This document shows, piece by piece, positions 9,880-21,996 of a stretch of 64,000 nucleotides of DNA; within the stretch, counting starts at the first letter, position 1; each line of letters begins with the position of its first letter. The position numbers and the translations under genes are program-made. Below the pieces are notes generated by a model. It made no database searches, was not told the origin of the DNA, and saw nothing but the letters and a program-made list of their open reading frames with translations. This DNA is from Takakia lepidozioides. Lineage: Eukaryota; Streptophyta; Takakiopsida; Takakiales; Takakiaceae. The stretch spans positions 84,422,756 through 84,486,755 of the forward strand of contig CM060731.1 of assembly GCA_030704615.1 (NCBI GenBank), read 5' to 3'.

Positions 9880-12380
9880 ATGAGGTTCAACCAAATTCGC
9901 ATAGGCAGCAAGTAGATTATTAGCTTCCCTCCAAGCCTTGTTAGCGACCGAGATTTCATTTTTATTGGCCACGAGCGTTTGTTGCAACTCCAGGATGTAC
10001 TTCTCTTGGTCAGCTTCAACCTGCCTGTATTGCTTGAAAGTATCCTCATTGCGACAGATTGTATTCTTCATATCGACAATGAGTTTCATTTGCTCAACAT
10101 TCTCTTGTTCTGCCTTCGTACATTTTTCCGCTTGACTGTTTATTTCTTTTGTAGATTGGTCAAGCATACTTGTGAATGTAGCACATTGTATCGTCATCCT
10201 GTCATGCACTGTCTGCAACTCCGTATGTAGTGCATTCACTTCTTGCAACTTGTTTTCATGCTGCACCTGCATTTGGTATAGTTGTTGCTTATGTGCTTCG
10301 TGCAACTGGTCTTGCGTGAGGCCTGCCTCAATCAATTGTTCCTTGGCCAATTGCAAAGCCGCTTCTGTATTTTGCAAGTCCTGCTGCATCTTGAGAGTGA
10401 CCTCCTCATCGACCTTGTTTGCACACTCAGTGGCTAGTCGAGCCTCAAACTCCTTCTTGAGTTCCTCTCTCAAGGCTGTCAATTGGGTAGTTGGAACATG
10501 GGATTTGACATAAGTCCCCAACAAATTAAGTGTCCTGCCTATGGAACTCATCAGCATTGCTTGTTGAGGGTCATCATAGTGAGGTTGTGTTTGTTCCTCC
10601 TGATCCTCAACCGTGTGATGTCTCACAAACCACTCAGGCCATTGCCCCACCGGATTTTCTTCCTGAACTACTTCATCCATCACCGGTGCTGCAGTGTCTT
10701 GACATTCTACCTGTGGTACCTCCGACACAGGTGTGTGTATTATATGCATCTCAGGATTTCCCTTGGGCAACTGTTGCACCTCTGGAATCTCTGTCTCCTT
10801 GACCAGACCAAATATTCATAGAGAAGGTCCCCCTTCTCAATTTCTGCCACTATCTGTTCTGTAGTTGGAATATCTAACCCTTTTTTTTCCAAATCAATTA
10901 TTTCTGGTTGAGCTGCATGGACAACTTGTAACCTTGTGACAAGCCGATCAGCTGGCTGTGATGATTGTGATACTGAAGTAACTTCCTCCTCCCTCTCTGA
11001 AGGTCCTGCTTCCAGTAATAGCGGTTCTATGTGCTGCTGTGCCCCTTCCTGCACAAGAGCTTGGGAAACATTATCATGCGGAATCCGTGAAGCCAGTGGA
11101 TCCGCCACTACAGTCTTTCCCCATCTCTGCCTCTTAGTCTCGGGTTGCCCTGCTAGTCCACCCTCACTGTGTGAAGAGCCTTGCTCTTCCATTGCAGTGG
11201 TTTCTGGCTCAAACACTCCATCTCATTTCTTTCTTGCGCATCAAGTATGCCAGAATCAAGAATTATTTGAGCAATGATTGGGCCAGACACTATGATAGGA
11301 GACTTTGCAGTAGTACCTTGTAATGTTTTCATCTCCTCTACCAGTGCGTTGTACATTATGTCCGCCCATTCTACCTCTTGTCCTTTCAGGGCTTTGAGTA
11401 TTTCCTCCGTGAAAGATCTGCTCAAATACTGTTGGTTCTGTTTCATGGCAATCAGAACGTTCAATACCTGGCCTACCTCCTTTAGCCCTGGGTACACGGC
11501 CTTGGTACAAGCATAACCCTGAGTTTTAAAGAAACTCCCTTCTTGGAATAAGTCCCCTATTTGCAGTCTTGCCCTGTGCTCCTCCACATGCACCTGACCT
11601 GCTGGCAATCAAAACAATTGCTGGAGGTATAGGGGAGTAATTACTAATTCAACTCCCTTCACCGTTGTTGTTCTTGTCCTTGGCTCAAAGTTCTGCAAGA
11701 ATTGTAACATGTACTGTCTATGGTGCAATGTCCAATCTATGCTTTGCAATCCTTGCAATCTCAGCTCCTTCAGTATCTGTATTGCCTGTGGGGTAGCAAT
11801 CGTTCGTTTCTGCAGAATTGTGGTGCTCTTCACCCTGATTTCCTCCATTCCTCTCACTCTCTTCATTTTAGACCCACAGAAATATTTTGGTTGTAACAAC
11901 TGCAGAAATGCCTGTAGTGCACAAAGCATAAACGTATGGTTGCCACAAAAAGCTATGGGTAATTTCTTGTAAGCCTGTGGGGCTTGCAAGCATCGCTCAA
12001 GAGAAAAGCTCCGCTCTGTTCTTTCGTGTCTATGCCACTGCGTAAGTAATATTGCGAGCGTATAGTCTGTTAGTTCCTCCATAGTTTCCAATCTATAGCA
12101 TTGATGGTCTGTCCCGTCGAGACGCTCGTTACTCAGAACGACGCCGCCTCTTGCACTTAATTTCCCTCCAATTTCTTGATCCTTTCTCTGGCTTTCTATT
12201 GGCTGTAACCGCTGTGACTGGATTTTAGATTTCATTTTCTTTAGTGGACTTTCCCTACTGGATAGTCCACTAGGATCACACCTGTGACAAGAATTTCGTT
12301 TTTCTGTACTTGCCCTTTGTTCCGTTACCCTTGTACCGTATTCATTAATGGGCCCGCCTTTCATCCAATTTGACGCGCTG
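9880..12380 (-). pseudogene. Broken long ORF with C-terminal coiled coil, retroelement-associated
   Basis: Three minus-strand frames appear to be one protein of roughly 800 residues interrupted by a TGA at 11609-11611 and frameshifts near 11200 and 10760. Segments: 12364-11153 (basic N-terminus, then ELTDYTLAILLTQWHRHER, LPIAFCGNHTFMLCALQAFLQLL, YCTKAVYPGLKEVGQVLN-like and EWADIMYNALVEEMKTL), 11216-10740 (acidic, Gln-rich) and 10779-9880 (long heptad coiled coil, for example EEVTLKMQQDLQNTEAALQL). I do not recognise the family. It begins about 50 bp after the truncated gag at 12382-13402 on the same strand, so it may be an accessory ORF of that retroelement family, or be there by rearrangement. 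Confidence 0.4.
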
Positions 12381-12381
12381 A

Positions 12382-13402
12382 TTAGGTATTTTGACGGCCA
12401 TTCTTGTCTTCTTTCTTGATGACACCTGTTCTTGCACTTCCTTTTTCTTCTCCATCAGAATCAGAGGAATCTGCCACAGGAATATCAGTACTCTTCTGCA
12501 TTTCCCTTATAGTATCTGCCACTTCCTTGTGCAGTTCCTTCTCATCTTTCCAAGTCTCTTCATCTTCAGGCATATCATTGCCACCTTCATTATCATCTTC
12601 TTCCTCTACTACTGGAGGTATTAGTTTGGCTTTACTTCTTGTTACTATCATTGTACTTACTTCTGGCACAACACATGGCCTAACCATGTGAGCTGCCACC
12701 ACTGGGCCCTCATTCACAGGAGCTCTCATCTCATTCTGGTGTCTTATCCAGAATGAACAGGCTGCCCTGCGATGTCCTGGCTGATTACAATAGTAACATA
12801 GTTCTTCACCATTGGGTCCTCGCCCTTGGTCTATTCTTGGATTATTTCTATAATCCTGATTCCCGGGCTGGTAATTCCCCCTTGGATTACCCTGATAGTT
12901 GCCTCTGGAATTTCCTTGGTAATTCCCTCTTGAATTACCTCTCCCTTCCATGCCATTGTTATAACCACCAGACCTACCATAGTGGTCCTGATCATTGTTT
13001 CTTCTTGGCTGGGGCTGCACCTGATGCACCCTTACTTGCCTAGGTTCTCTTGCAGCTGTCCTTCTGTTGTAGTAACAATTCTCAGTAGAATGGTTATCCA
13101 TTTTACAGATAGTACAGTGTTTCTCTTTCATGTGGCATTCAGTAGTGGTGTGGCCTTCATTCTGGCATTTTGCACATTAAACACCCTTCCTCCAATGTGT
13201 TGCAGCCTCTGTGGCATACTTCTTCAAGATTTCTTCCAATTTTTTTTCATAGTTATCCCTCTTCAGCTTCTCCTTTCTCTTACTCCTCCTTTTTAGTTCC
13301 TGCTCTTCTTCTTCATCTGACTCATCCTGAGAGTCCTCATCATCCTTTTCTCTCTCCTGAGCATTCCCAATTGCTCAATTCTGTTTGCAGTTTCAAATGC
13401 CT
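12382..13402 (-). pseudogene. Gypsy family A gag fragment (A1)
   Basis: The minus strand encodes the C-terminal part of gag: a Lys/Glu-rich stretch, then three CCHC zinc knuckles (CAKCQNEGHTTTEC, CTICKMDNHSTENC, CYYCNQPGHRRAAC) separated by a GN-rich spacer with RGNYQGN repeats, then an acidic tail. A TAA replaces the Trp codon just before the first knuckle, and another frameshift precedes it. Homology to copies A2 and A3 ends abruptly at about 13402 and, on the other side, near 12435, where ARTGVIKKEDKNG replaces the expected sequence. No protease or polymerase follows. Confidence 0.8.
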
Positions 13403-13506
13403 CCTCCACTGAGTAAACTTCAAAGTCAACTAACACTGAATGGATGACAACCACAAAAATAAGTTGGGGTGAAGGTGCACAAACCACCTTCTCCGTAGCA
13501 GTCATA

Positions 13507-13526
13507 CACTAGAAGAAAAAACGGCC
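13507..13526 (+). mobile_element. Possible CACTA-type transposon end
   Basis: CACTAGAAGAAAAAACGGCC resembles the CACTA(C/G)AAGAAAA terminal inverted repeats of En/Spm elements. No matching inverted end or 3-bp duplication was found, so this is a candidate only. From 13527 to 14060 I see a long open frame on the minus strand (13426-14019) with no recognisable domain and little sign of being a gene. Confidence 0.3.
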
Positions 13527-14084
13527 TTTTCCACGGCTCTGCCATCTCACACTTGGCACATTCCACGGCTTTTATCACGGGTCTGTACACTAAGCCAAGG
13601 TGTGGGTCTAAATATGCCCTAACTGTGGGGTGTCTCACATGTGGTCCACACCCCAGGCAAGAACGGTGTGAAAACAACCATGAGCGTGGCAGGGGTTGGC
13701 TTAGTTTACATGGCATGTTACACACCTGTGTGAAATGGGAACATACAATTAACAAAAAACACAAGAAATGGGAACATACACAAGAAGGAGCCTGTGGCCT
13801 ACTTTTGGTGCCTTGCAAATTGCAATAAGAGGCTCCGATCTGTTGGCAAGAAGTACCCGTTGCTCCACGATTACTCCCTGTGGTACACATTGACTGGCCT
13901 TCCATGCCCTCTCGGATGAGCATGATGTCATGGTGATCATGGATCGAGGTGAGCGAGGATATACATAGTGTCATTGACATACACCGCAATGTAGATTCAT
14001 GCATTGTAGCTTCCCGCAATCATCTCATGCATGACGTTTTTGCTTCAGACTTGTGACGGTGTGATGGTTTGGCAGGGATGCCTC

Positions 14085-14215
14085 GGCGTGAGCGCGTGAG
14101 CGCAACTGCGCTCACGCCACGTCACCTTGCGCAAATGCCACGTCACGGGGCTCACTCCACGTCATCACACGTGAAGGCCGCGTCACCACGCGCCCAGAAA
14201 GAAGTGGAGTGTATT
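14085..14215. repeat. GCGTGAGC / CCACGTCA-rich repeat, copy 1
   Basis: A cluster of GCGTGAGCGC, GCTCACGCC and CCACGTCA motifs with imperfect inverted symmetry. A reverse-oriented relative lies at 32790-32945. Confidence 0.55.
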
Positions 14216-14264
14216 CCCGCGGATTTACCGCGGAAACAAGCTGGACGACATAATAAAGGCATTG

Positions 14265-14620
14265 AATAAAGGATGGATGAATGTACAGTTGGATGATAAA
14301 CAGATGGATGAGTGTGAAAAATGAATGTAGATGGATGAATGAGGGATGGATAAGAGTAAAATGGATGAATGTATAATGGATGTTGAGCAATGACAAAAAT
14401 TCATGACAAGAAGATGCATGACCAAAACTTTTGACGAATGCACAACGTATATGAAATGAGTGTGGAAGGTTTGTGGGGTGGATTAAAGAGTACAGAGGAT
14501 GAATGTACAATGGATGTTGAACAAAGGAAAAAATTCATGAATGGAGCACGCATGAATACACTGTAGATGAATGCACAATGGATATGAGAAGAGTCAGGGA
14601 GGTTTGTGAGATGGATTCAT
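14265..14620. repeat. Degenerate ATGGATGA minisatellite
   Basis: Runs of GGATGGATGAATGTA and related units make up most of this stretch, with two longer sub-repeats beginning GATGAATGTACA and containing TGGATGTTGA. A shorter ATGGATGA cluster occurs at 28645-28705. The remaining 14621-15083 shows no supported gene beyond a possible last exon of the paralogue to its right. Confidence 0.6.
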
Positions 14621-15083
14621 ACATATTGCAATTTAAATGAAAGTTGATTCTGTGATTATTATTTGTTCTAAAGGAACAACTACGGTGGAGGAAGGGGATT
14701 CAACGTTTTCCAGATAGTATGAAATGAATATATTAAAAGAATACAGTTCAGTCTGACTCAGAGTCAGTACAATGTATCCCCCGCTTCCTCTGCATCTAAG
14801 TCTATGTATTTTAGAACACCGGATCCACGCTGGATACACCTACGGCTGGCCACTAAAAAGTCAGGGGATAAGGACTCGGCCGCGTGAAGTGCCATTGCTT
14901 CGGCATCAACAGGAAGCAGAAATTGGAAAGGGGGCTGTCGAAAACAGACTCGCCAGAAATGACTGTATCTCCTGAAGATCCACCGCTGCTTTTCCTGAAA
15001 GATAGCCTGAAAAAGTTATTACTGTAACTTTGATGTTATTGAGAAATTGAGTATGGATCCCAAAGGGTTTAGCACTTACTCAC

Positions 15084-16664
15084 ATGAAAAGTCGTTGTCG
15101 ACCTGCTTATCTTCGGGATCGTCATCATTTCGAATTTGAATCCGATCAGTCTGTGTGCCTGAAGTGCAGCCAGACAAAAGGGGGAGGAGCTGTGTTGTAG
15201 AGGTCAGAATCACCCTCCATGACAAAAAGGCTTCTTCCGCCTGCCTTGCATGCATGGTAAGTTGCTCCTGCACCACACAGGAGGACATGAACAGTTTGGT
15301 GGGGGGATTTAAGCAGATGAAACTGTTGAAAGAAAACCAATTCGGAAGGGAAAGAACGAACTTGTGGACATAGAAAGATCGACCACCCGTGCAGAGCGGT
15401 GGCTGCATAACTCCAGCAGTATTTGCATGAACGCTGGGACTTTTCCTTTGCACCTCTCCAGGGAGTGCCATCTGGTCTCTTTAGAGTCTGACTAGACTGC
15501 ATGAAGTTGTACAAAATGTCATCGACATGGGCTCATAGGGGGGTTTGATGAAACAACCCTGGTCAGAAATCTCAAAGCTGCGGATAGAGGATGGTGTCTT
15601 TGAGGTGCGAATCCTCCGCAGGCAGATCGCCTCGAACATCCTCGTCTGCCAAAGATAGCAGGTTAGTGTGGTAAACACAATCTATAGTGGAAGTGTGTAC
15701 ATCGACTATTCAGAACTCAGACACAAAAAAAATCATTTTTATCACGAATCGGTGATGATCGTTGTCGATCATAACAGATTCTACTACTAGAGTGGAGGCT
15801 GCAGAGAAACATTGAAACTCATCATGAAAGCACAAGCAGAAGGGAGACGGCATACCAGCTGACCAGGGAAACCCCCTTTCACAAGGTAGAGGCTGCTCAC
15901 ACAATTCCATGTGCGCAAAACTTCAAACCCTGAAGACTTGAGGTATGATGCCAATGCCCGACGACTATCATTGTCACATGACTGAAAAAGCAAAAGTGTC
16001 CCTGCATCAGAGAGGAAGTTATTACAGAACCCGAACACCCAACTCCAGAAGTTGTCCTCGAATTTGTTCCAGCCTGGCGTCTTGCCCTTTGGAAGAACTT
16101 CTGGCACAACCTGGCCATCCCGGAATGTCGAGAATGACAATGTCGGCCGCATAAGTTTTCTGCACACCGCACACGAAGGTGGGACCTGTGCTCACCTGCA
16201 ACAGACATGTTTTTTATAAGAACGAAAGCAAGAATGTTTTTAAAGAATGAGACTGAAATACTGCCAACGAAACTTTCAGAGAAAAAAGAAAGAAACTAGA
16301 ATTCTCACCAGATGAGGAATGAGATTATATTGTCCCAGGTAGGCGATGGCACCCCAGTGTATCCTCTCTTTCGACTCTGCATCATCGACAACCAACCCTC
16401 ATTAACAATTTTCATCTCTCCTGCCGAATCAGAACGGGAATGGTGTGGCTTGGCATCGAACACGCACTGAACAGTGCGGGTATATCTTCCAGCAGTAAAG
16501 TCCTGCCCACTCTCCATCTCCTTTTCTTTCTCCTTCCCCTTGTCCTTTTCCTTCTCTTTGGACTTGTCTTTGTCCTTTGGCTTTGCTGGTGAGATGGCTA
16601 TGACATCAACAACCTTGTCTTTTGGTTTGCGGCCCGCCTTCTTTCCCTTCTGCGGCGTTCCTTG
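15084..16664 (-). pseudogene. Diverged DNA methyltransferase paralogue, N-terminus missing
   Basis: Reading leftwards: a basic Lys-rich exon (16664-16308; SPAKPKDKDKSKEKEKDK, then WDNIISFLIW); intron 16307-16196; an exon (16195-15856) with ADIVILDIP, then after one extra base DGQVVPEVLPKGK, WNKFEDNFWSWVFGF and AGTLLLFQS; intron 15855-15646; an exon (15645-15362) with TRMFEAIC and AFMQILLELCSHRSARVVDLS; intron 15361-15268; an exon (15267-15084) with ATYHACKAGGRSLFVMEGDSD. The order and splice positions match the methyltransferase genes at 42-58 kb (LDIPDG; TKQFDAYC; AFIQTIMETC..VLDL; SMWAG..HLFAYEED). Motif IV is kept, but the Gly-rich motif I has decayed to VVDLSMSTR. The 5' end is cut by chromovirus B1; no ParB-like part is present. 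Confidence 0.65.
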
Positions 16665-17388
16665 TGTCGCGGCCCTTTGCCTTGAGGGCAGGGGGTCGGG
16701 ACACATGAGGGGCTGCCCCTGTGGTGGGGGCATCGGCAGCGATAGGTATGGGGGGCTGAAGCACCCTTGAGTGCCCAAGGCACTGAAGGAGGCGGAGGCG
16801 CTCACTAGGTGGAGCCCCGCACACCGGGTTGCGGTGGGGTGGCTCCACAAGGGGTGGTGATAGCTTAGCGGGACTTAGTGGGGGTGGCATAGGACTCACC
16901 ATGGGGGCGGAGACCTCGTGGTGGGAGTCATGGGGAGTCTTGGGACTCATCACGGTCCATAGGGCCGTGGTGAGTGGGCCAAGACTCACCGCGACTCATC
17001 ACCGGGAGTCGAGGGTTTTCGTGGTGGTTCGCCATAAAATGGCATGGCTGGTTATGAAACCCCCGCAGACAGCTATAGAAGTATATATAGGGAGTAGTAA
17101 CCCCGAGAACGGTGCAAGCCCGTTGGTGACCAAAAACTAGTGAGTAAGCGAGCGAGCCGGAAAGCGACCAAAGAGTGGGGAGCTGTTTCGGACTGCCATC
17201 TACCAAAGGGAATTCCACTAGTCCCAAATAGGTGGAGGGTTTAGTGGGAAGCAAGGGGGACCGTTATGTCCCAGTGAGCAGCCGAAGCTCCAAGTTGGCC
17301 CGACGGCCAGGTTGGGAGTCAGGCGCGCGCGCATCAAAGCGAGTAACTATGACTTGAAGGGGAGCTTACCGAAGTGAGATGCGCGACA
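16665..17388 (+). repeat. B1 5' LTR
   Basis: 724 bp, TGTCGCGGCCC to GATGCGCGACA. A TATATATAGG box at about 17083-17092 is the likely promoter. Nearly identical to 22279-22996 and to the LTRs of B2. Confidence 0.9.
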
Positions 17389-17390
17389 CT

Positions 17391-17406
17391 TGGTATCAGA
17401 GCTTAG
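17391..17406 (+). promoter_or_regulatory. B1 primer binding site
   Basis: TGGTATCAGAGCTTAG, complementary to the 3' end of initiator tRNA-Met, two bases after the LTR. Confidence 0.9.
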
Positions 17407-17443
17407 AGTTCAGTACGCGATCGTCCTTGGGATTGGCCTCATA

Positions 17444-18606
17444 ATGGGGTCGGGCAAGCCGAAGCGAAAGTGGAACGGCCCAAAATATGATCCTGGTGAG
17501 CCCGATGGGGGCGACGTGTCACCCGAGGCGGCCGTTTGAGGAAGCGATGCATGTTCCGAAAACGAGGCCGCTCAAGAGCGGGAGGAATCCGAGGAGTCGG
17601 AGCCCGAGGAATCCTTGAGAGCTCCGACAAACCAAGAGATGCCTCCCATGCCGGCAGCCTTTTGGGAAGGGTTTTTTGGCGCAGTTTGGCGGGACATTGA
17701 AAGACGTGTTGAAGGCGGCTAATGCCACTTCCACTAAGGCAAAGTTTAAGGTGAAGCCTAAGGAACCCGACACCTTCGAGGGCGTCGAATCGGAAGGCAC
17801 TCAACACCTGGCTCCTGGAGCTAGAGCAGTACTTCCGGGCGCCCAAGTTGAGTGACGAGGATCGGGTGGAAGTGGCTCCCACCTATTTGAGGGGCTATGC
17901 TCAACAATGGTGGCAGAAACGCCTTCACGACCGAGGCCCAAGCCCGGAAACCTTGAACTGGAGTGGGTTCAAGGAATTGATGAAGAGACAGTTTGTGCCC
18001 CTCAACGCGTCCTGGCTTGCCCGGGACAAGATGAGGAATTTGAAGCAAACAGATGACATTCGGGGGTATGTCCAGGCTTTCAATGTGCTGTTGCTCGAAG
18101 TCGCGGACATGGCAGAACCAGAAATGGTCTTCAACTTTGTGGCGGGACTGGCCCCATGGGCCAGGCGGAAGTTGGAGGAGAAGCCACCCAAGACTTTGAA
18201 CGAGGCAATTGAGAGGGCTGAATGTTTCTCGGATGTCCCTAGGGGTGAGAGACAAGGCCGTACGGAGCTGAACCACAAGAAGACCCGGCGGGAAGGTGAC
18301 TCCTTCCGACCGGGAAAAGAAGTGGGATAGGCCACGCGGCGACAATGGCACGTGGAAATCAAAGGGGGGGCCTTCACACGTCAAGGCGGCACACCCGGTG
18401 CTTCGAAAGGAAAAGCGGGTGGAGCGGCTTATGGCGGACAGAAGGCACCTTTGATGGAGTGTGTTTCAATTGCGGGGAGCCCGGGCACATGGCCAAGAAG
18501 TGCACAAAAACCTCGACAATTGAACATGACTCGGGCAACCACGGAGCTGTCGGAAGATACCATCAGTCGCTTGGTGGAAGCGGTGGTCGCCAGGACTTGC
18601 AAGTAG
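17444..18606 (+). pseudogene. B1 gag
   Basis: Begins MGSGKPKRKWNGP. After frameshifts the retrotransposon-gag domain (TYLRGYAQQWWQKRL, WSGFKELMKRQF) is open at 17848-18330, and a single CCHC knuckle (CFNCGEPGHMAKKC) lies at 18462-18503 in another frame. The copy in B2 lets the breaks be identified. Confidence 0.85.
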
Positions 18607-18960
18607 GCAACTATTCTTGTGAGTTGTATCAGGAAACTGGCGCCCTGCGTAAAGGGAGTCAGTTATTGTTCGTGGATGGGATAATATCCGGAACTAACGT
18701 GTCGTTGTTGGTGGACACAGGAGCGTCGCACTCCTTCATGACGCCGGCGGCGGCGCGAAAGTTGGGACTCCCGACAAGTGACGTGGGGGCCTCTATTGAG
18801 GTGCGCTCTGCCAAAGGAGAACCTCACTTGCGACAAGGTTGGCGTTTGATGTTCCTCTTCAACTGGGGAGTTGGGAGGACGTGAGAACTTCACCATCTGC
18901 GAGATCGATGGAGTGGATCTCATTTTGGGGATGAACCTTTTTGAGCAAATCCGGAGCGGT
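18607..18960 (+). pseudogene. B1 retropepsin-type protease
   Basis: The catalytic LLVDTGASHSF motif is at about 18705-18737, followed by KLGLP and further on DLILGMN. The DTG triad is intact here, unlike in B2. Frames shift near 18870. Confidence 0.85.
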
Positions 18961-19279
18961 CATAGATGGCCGCAAGAGAGTAGTCACGCTGCCATGTGGG
19001 AATGGTGGCGAGGTTTACGAGTGTCGGAAACGCCCAAATCCGTGGGAGGGCGAATAAACCTTCTGTCAGCAAAGGAGTGGGCCGTGGAGGAGGCACACGA
19101 GCCCCAATTTTTGCTTTACATTAGAGAAGTGAAAGGAGAAGGCGATGGGGAGCCGAGCCCAGATTGGATCAAGGGGATTTTGGAGAAATACCAGGATGTG
19201 ATGCCGGAGGATTTACCAAGCGGCTTGCCACCGCGAAGAGGAGTTGACCACAAGATTGAGGTGATACCGGGATCGGAAC

Positions 19280-19960
19280 CGCCTGCCAAGGCGCCCTACC
19301 GGTTGAGCCACAGAGAGTTGGTCGAGCTGAAGACTCAGCTCAAGGATCTAATGTCAAAGGGGTACATCCGGCCGAGTAAGTCACCTTACGGAGCCCCGGT
19401 GCTATTTGCAGACAAGAAGGATGGGAATGTGTGTCGATTACAGGGCTCTGAATAAGGTGACTATCAAAAACCGGTACCCTTTGCCAAGGATCGACGACCT
19501 CTTCGATCGGTTGGCAGGAGCGAAGTATTTCAGCCGGATCGACTTGCGCTCCGGCTATCACCAAATTCGAGTGGCGGAAGGAGATGAGGAGAAGACCGCG
19601 TGCAGGACAAGGTATGGTTTATATGAGTTCTTGGTGATGCCTTTTGGGCTCACCAATGCACCTGCGACCTTTAGCACGCTGATGAACAGCCTTTTCCAGG
19701 AGTGGTTGGATGACTTTGTGATCGTGTACATCGACGACATCTTGGTGTACTCGAAAACAAAGGAGGAGCACCTGGAGCACCTCAAAAGGTGTTCCAAAAG
19801 TTGCGGAAGGGAAGCTGTACGCCAAAGCTTCAAAGTGCGAATTCGGGGTCACGAAAGTGGAGTTCCTGGGCATGTGATTACACAGGATGGGATCAAAATG
19901 GATGACAGAAAGGTGAGGGCGATCTTGGACTGGGAGCCTCCTATTACCGGAAGTATGTGA
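19280..19960 (+). pseudogene. B1 reverse transcriptase
   Basis: Contains [24 protein letters not shown], a short deletion then [36 protein letters not shown] and the polymerase YIDD box at 19727-19738. Frame breaks occur near 19430 and 19795. Confidence 0.9.
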
Positions 19961-20039
19961 GAAATTTTCGCAAGATTGCGGGGCCGCTGTCAGACCTTCT
20001 GTGTAAATCTAAAGTCTGGGCATGGAACACCTTTTGTGG

Positions 20040-20370
20040 CCAAGCTTTTGCTGAATTGAAGCAGCGGATGGCGGAAGCTCCAGTCTTGAAAATCCCGGAG
20101 TTCGATTGTCCGTTCGAGATACATACAGATGCGTCGGACTTCGCGATTGGGTGTGTTGATGCAAGATGGACGTCCAGTGGCTTACGAAAGTAAGAAACTG
20201 AATGAAGTGGAGCGACGGTGGCCGACGCACGAGAAAGAGATGAAGGCGGTGGTGCACTGTCTTGAGCTCTGGCGCCACTATGTTGGTTCCAACCCAGTGA
20301 AGGTGTTCACGGACAATGTCACGGTGAAGTATTTGCCACGCAGCCCAAGTTGTCCCCAAACAACTTAGGT
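20040..20370 (+). pseudogene. B1 RNase H
   Basis: FEIHTDASDFAIG, then after a frameshift GRPVAYESKKLNEVE, THEKEMKAVVHCLELWRHY and VFTDN, the usual acidic residues of gypsy RNase H. Confidence 0.85.
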
Positions 20371-20729
20371 GGCAAGATACACTTTGGCGGTGTTCGACGT
20401 GGATATCCAGTACAAACCGGGACGAGACAACGTGGTGGCCGATGCTTTAAGTAGAAAGCAGCAGCTCTTGTTGGTGTACAAGGGCGAGACGGCGCTCCAA
20501 AGGAAGATCCGGAAGGCTTGCCGGAAGGATGAGCTGGCGAAGTCTGTGATGCAGGACTTGAGGAGGGGGTTAAATCGCAGTTCCACTTGCAAAATGGACT
20601 GCTCCGGTATAAGCAAAAACGTCTCTACGTGCCGAAGGGAGATCAGAGATAGCCTCTGAGAGAAGGCCATGATAGCGTTGCGGGCCATGGCGGAGCCAAG
20701 CGCACTGCGGGCACTCTGGAAGAAAGAGT

Positions 20730-21330
20730 ATTTTTGCCCAAACTGAGGGAGGAGGCAGAGGAGTATGTCAAACATGCACCACATGCCAACAAAAAAGGAG
20801 CGAGTACAAAAAGCAAGCGGGGCTGTTACAAACCCTTGCCGATTCCAGAGGGGTTCGGAAGCGTCTCGATGATTCATGACTGCATGACTGCTATGCCGCT
20901 GTCAAAAGGATTCGATTGCAATCATGGTGGTGGTAGATAGGTTCAGTAAAATGGAGCCATTTCATCCCCACCAAGGAGACGGCAACGGCGCAGGAGACAG
21001 GGCGACTTTACTTCGCCCACGTCTTAAAGCATCATGGAGTCCGAAGGATATTGTCTCGGACCGCGATCCAAAGGTTTACGAGTAAATTCTGGAGAGCACT
21101 TTGGAAGAAGAGGGGGACGAGGCTGAAGATGAGCACCGCCTTCCGACCTACGACCGACGGGGGGCCACAGAAAGGGTGAATTCCGTAGTGAAGCAGATCT
21201 TGCGGAATTACGTGTCGACAGACCAAACAGACTGGTGGAACACTTAGACGCGGCGAGTTCTGTTATAATAACACAGAACACTCGCAACGGGAGTTTCCCC
21301 TATCGTATTGGTCTATGGAAAAGCACTCTG
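20730..21330 (+). pseudogene. B1 integrase, heavily frameshifted
   Basis: Pieces in different frames correspond to MPLSKGFD, RFSKM, FTSKFWRALWKK and FRPTTDGG, the region between the first Asp and the Glu of the DD35E core, followed by SPYRI-like sequence. Confidence 0.75.
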
Positions 21331-21666
21331 GTGCCGACAAGTTGGGCCGCCCAGGACGTTGAGGAACCGGCAGTAGCGGCAGTACTGGAAGAACGCGAGC
21401 GTTTGTTGAAGCTTGCAAAGTACAACATTGCAAAGCTAGGAAACGGTATGAAAGGCAGGCGAATCGGAAGCGGAGGGAAGTGAAGTTTGAGCAGGCACGG
21501 AGGTCTGGTTGAAACATCAAGAATTTCCGACTAACTCGGAAATGAGTCCGAAGTTCGTACCTCCGTATGCGGGACCCTTTCGCATTCAGAAGGTTATGAA
21601 TGAGGATGTGTAAGAATTGGAGCTGCCGGCAAACAGCAAGGTGCACCCAGTATTCCATGTCTCCCT

Positions 21667-21996
21667 TTGAAGCCTTACTTCAAAGATGAAGCACGTCCGA
21701 ATCGGCATCAAGTGTTGCGTCCGCCACCTATGCTGTTGGATCATGAAAATGAACCTGAGTACGAGGTGGAGGCAATACTTAAGTCAAGGAGGTTCAAGAA
21801 CCGAGAAACGAAGTATCTCGTCAAATGGAAGGGCTATCATCATGTGGAGGCATCTTGGGTGCGTGCCTCAAAATGGGAAACGCATCCGAGGCGGGTCGCA
21901 GCTTTCGAAGGGGCGACCTCAAAAGCGGAAGAAGCGTTGATGGGGACATCAACCTTGGAGCGTGGGGGAGGAAATGCATGCTTTAGCCCGGCTTAG
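21667..21996 (+). pseudogene. B1 integrase C-terminus with chromodomain
   Basis: The frame contains EYEVEAILKSRRFKN, KYLVKWKGYHHVEASWV and a C-terminal RVAAFE, the chromodomain signature that defines chromoviruses and is thought to steer integration towards marked chromatin. Confidence 0.9.

Noticed and set aside
13426-14019. 197-codon minus-strand frame
   Set aside because: No recognisable domain, Cys-rich random composition, overlaps a putative transposon end; not supported as a gene.
17448-17882. Minus-strand frames within chromovirus gag
   Set aside because: Antisense shadows of the plus-strand gag.
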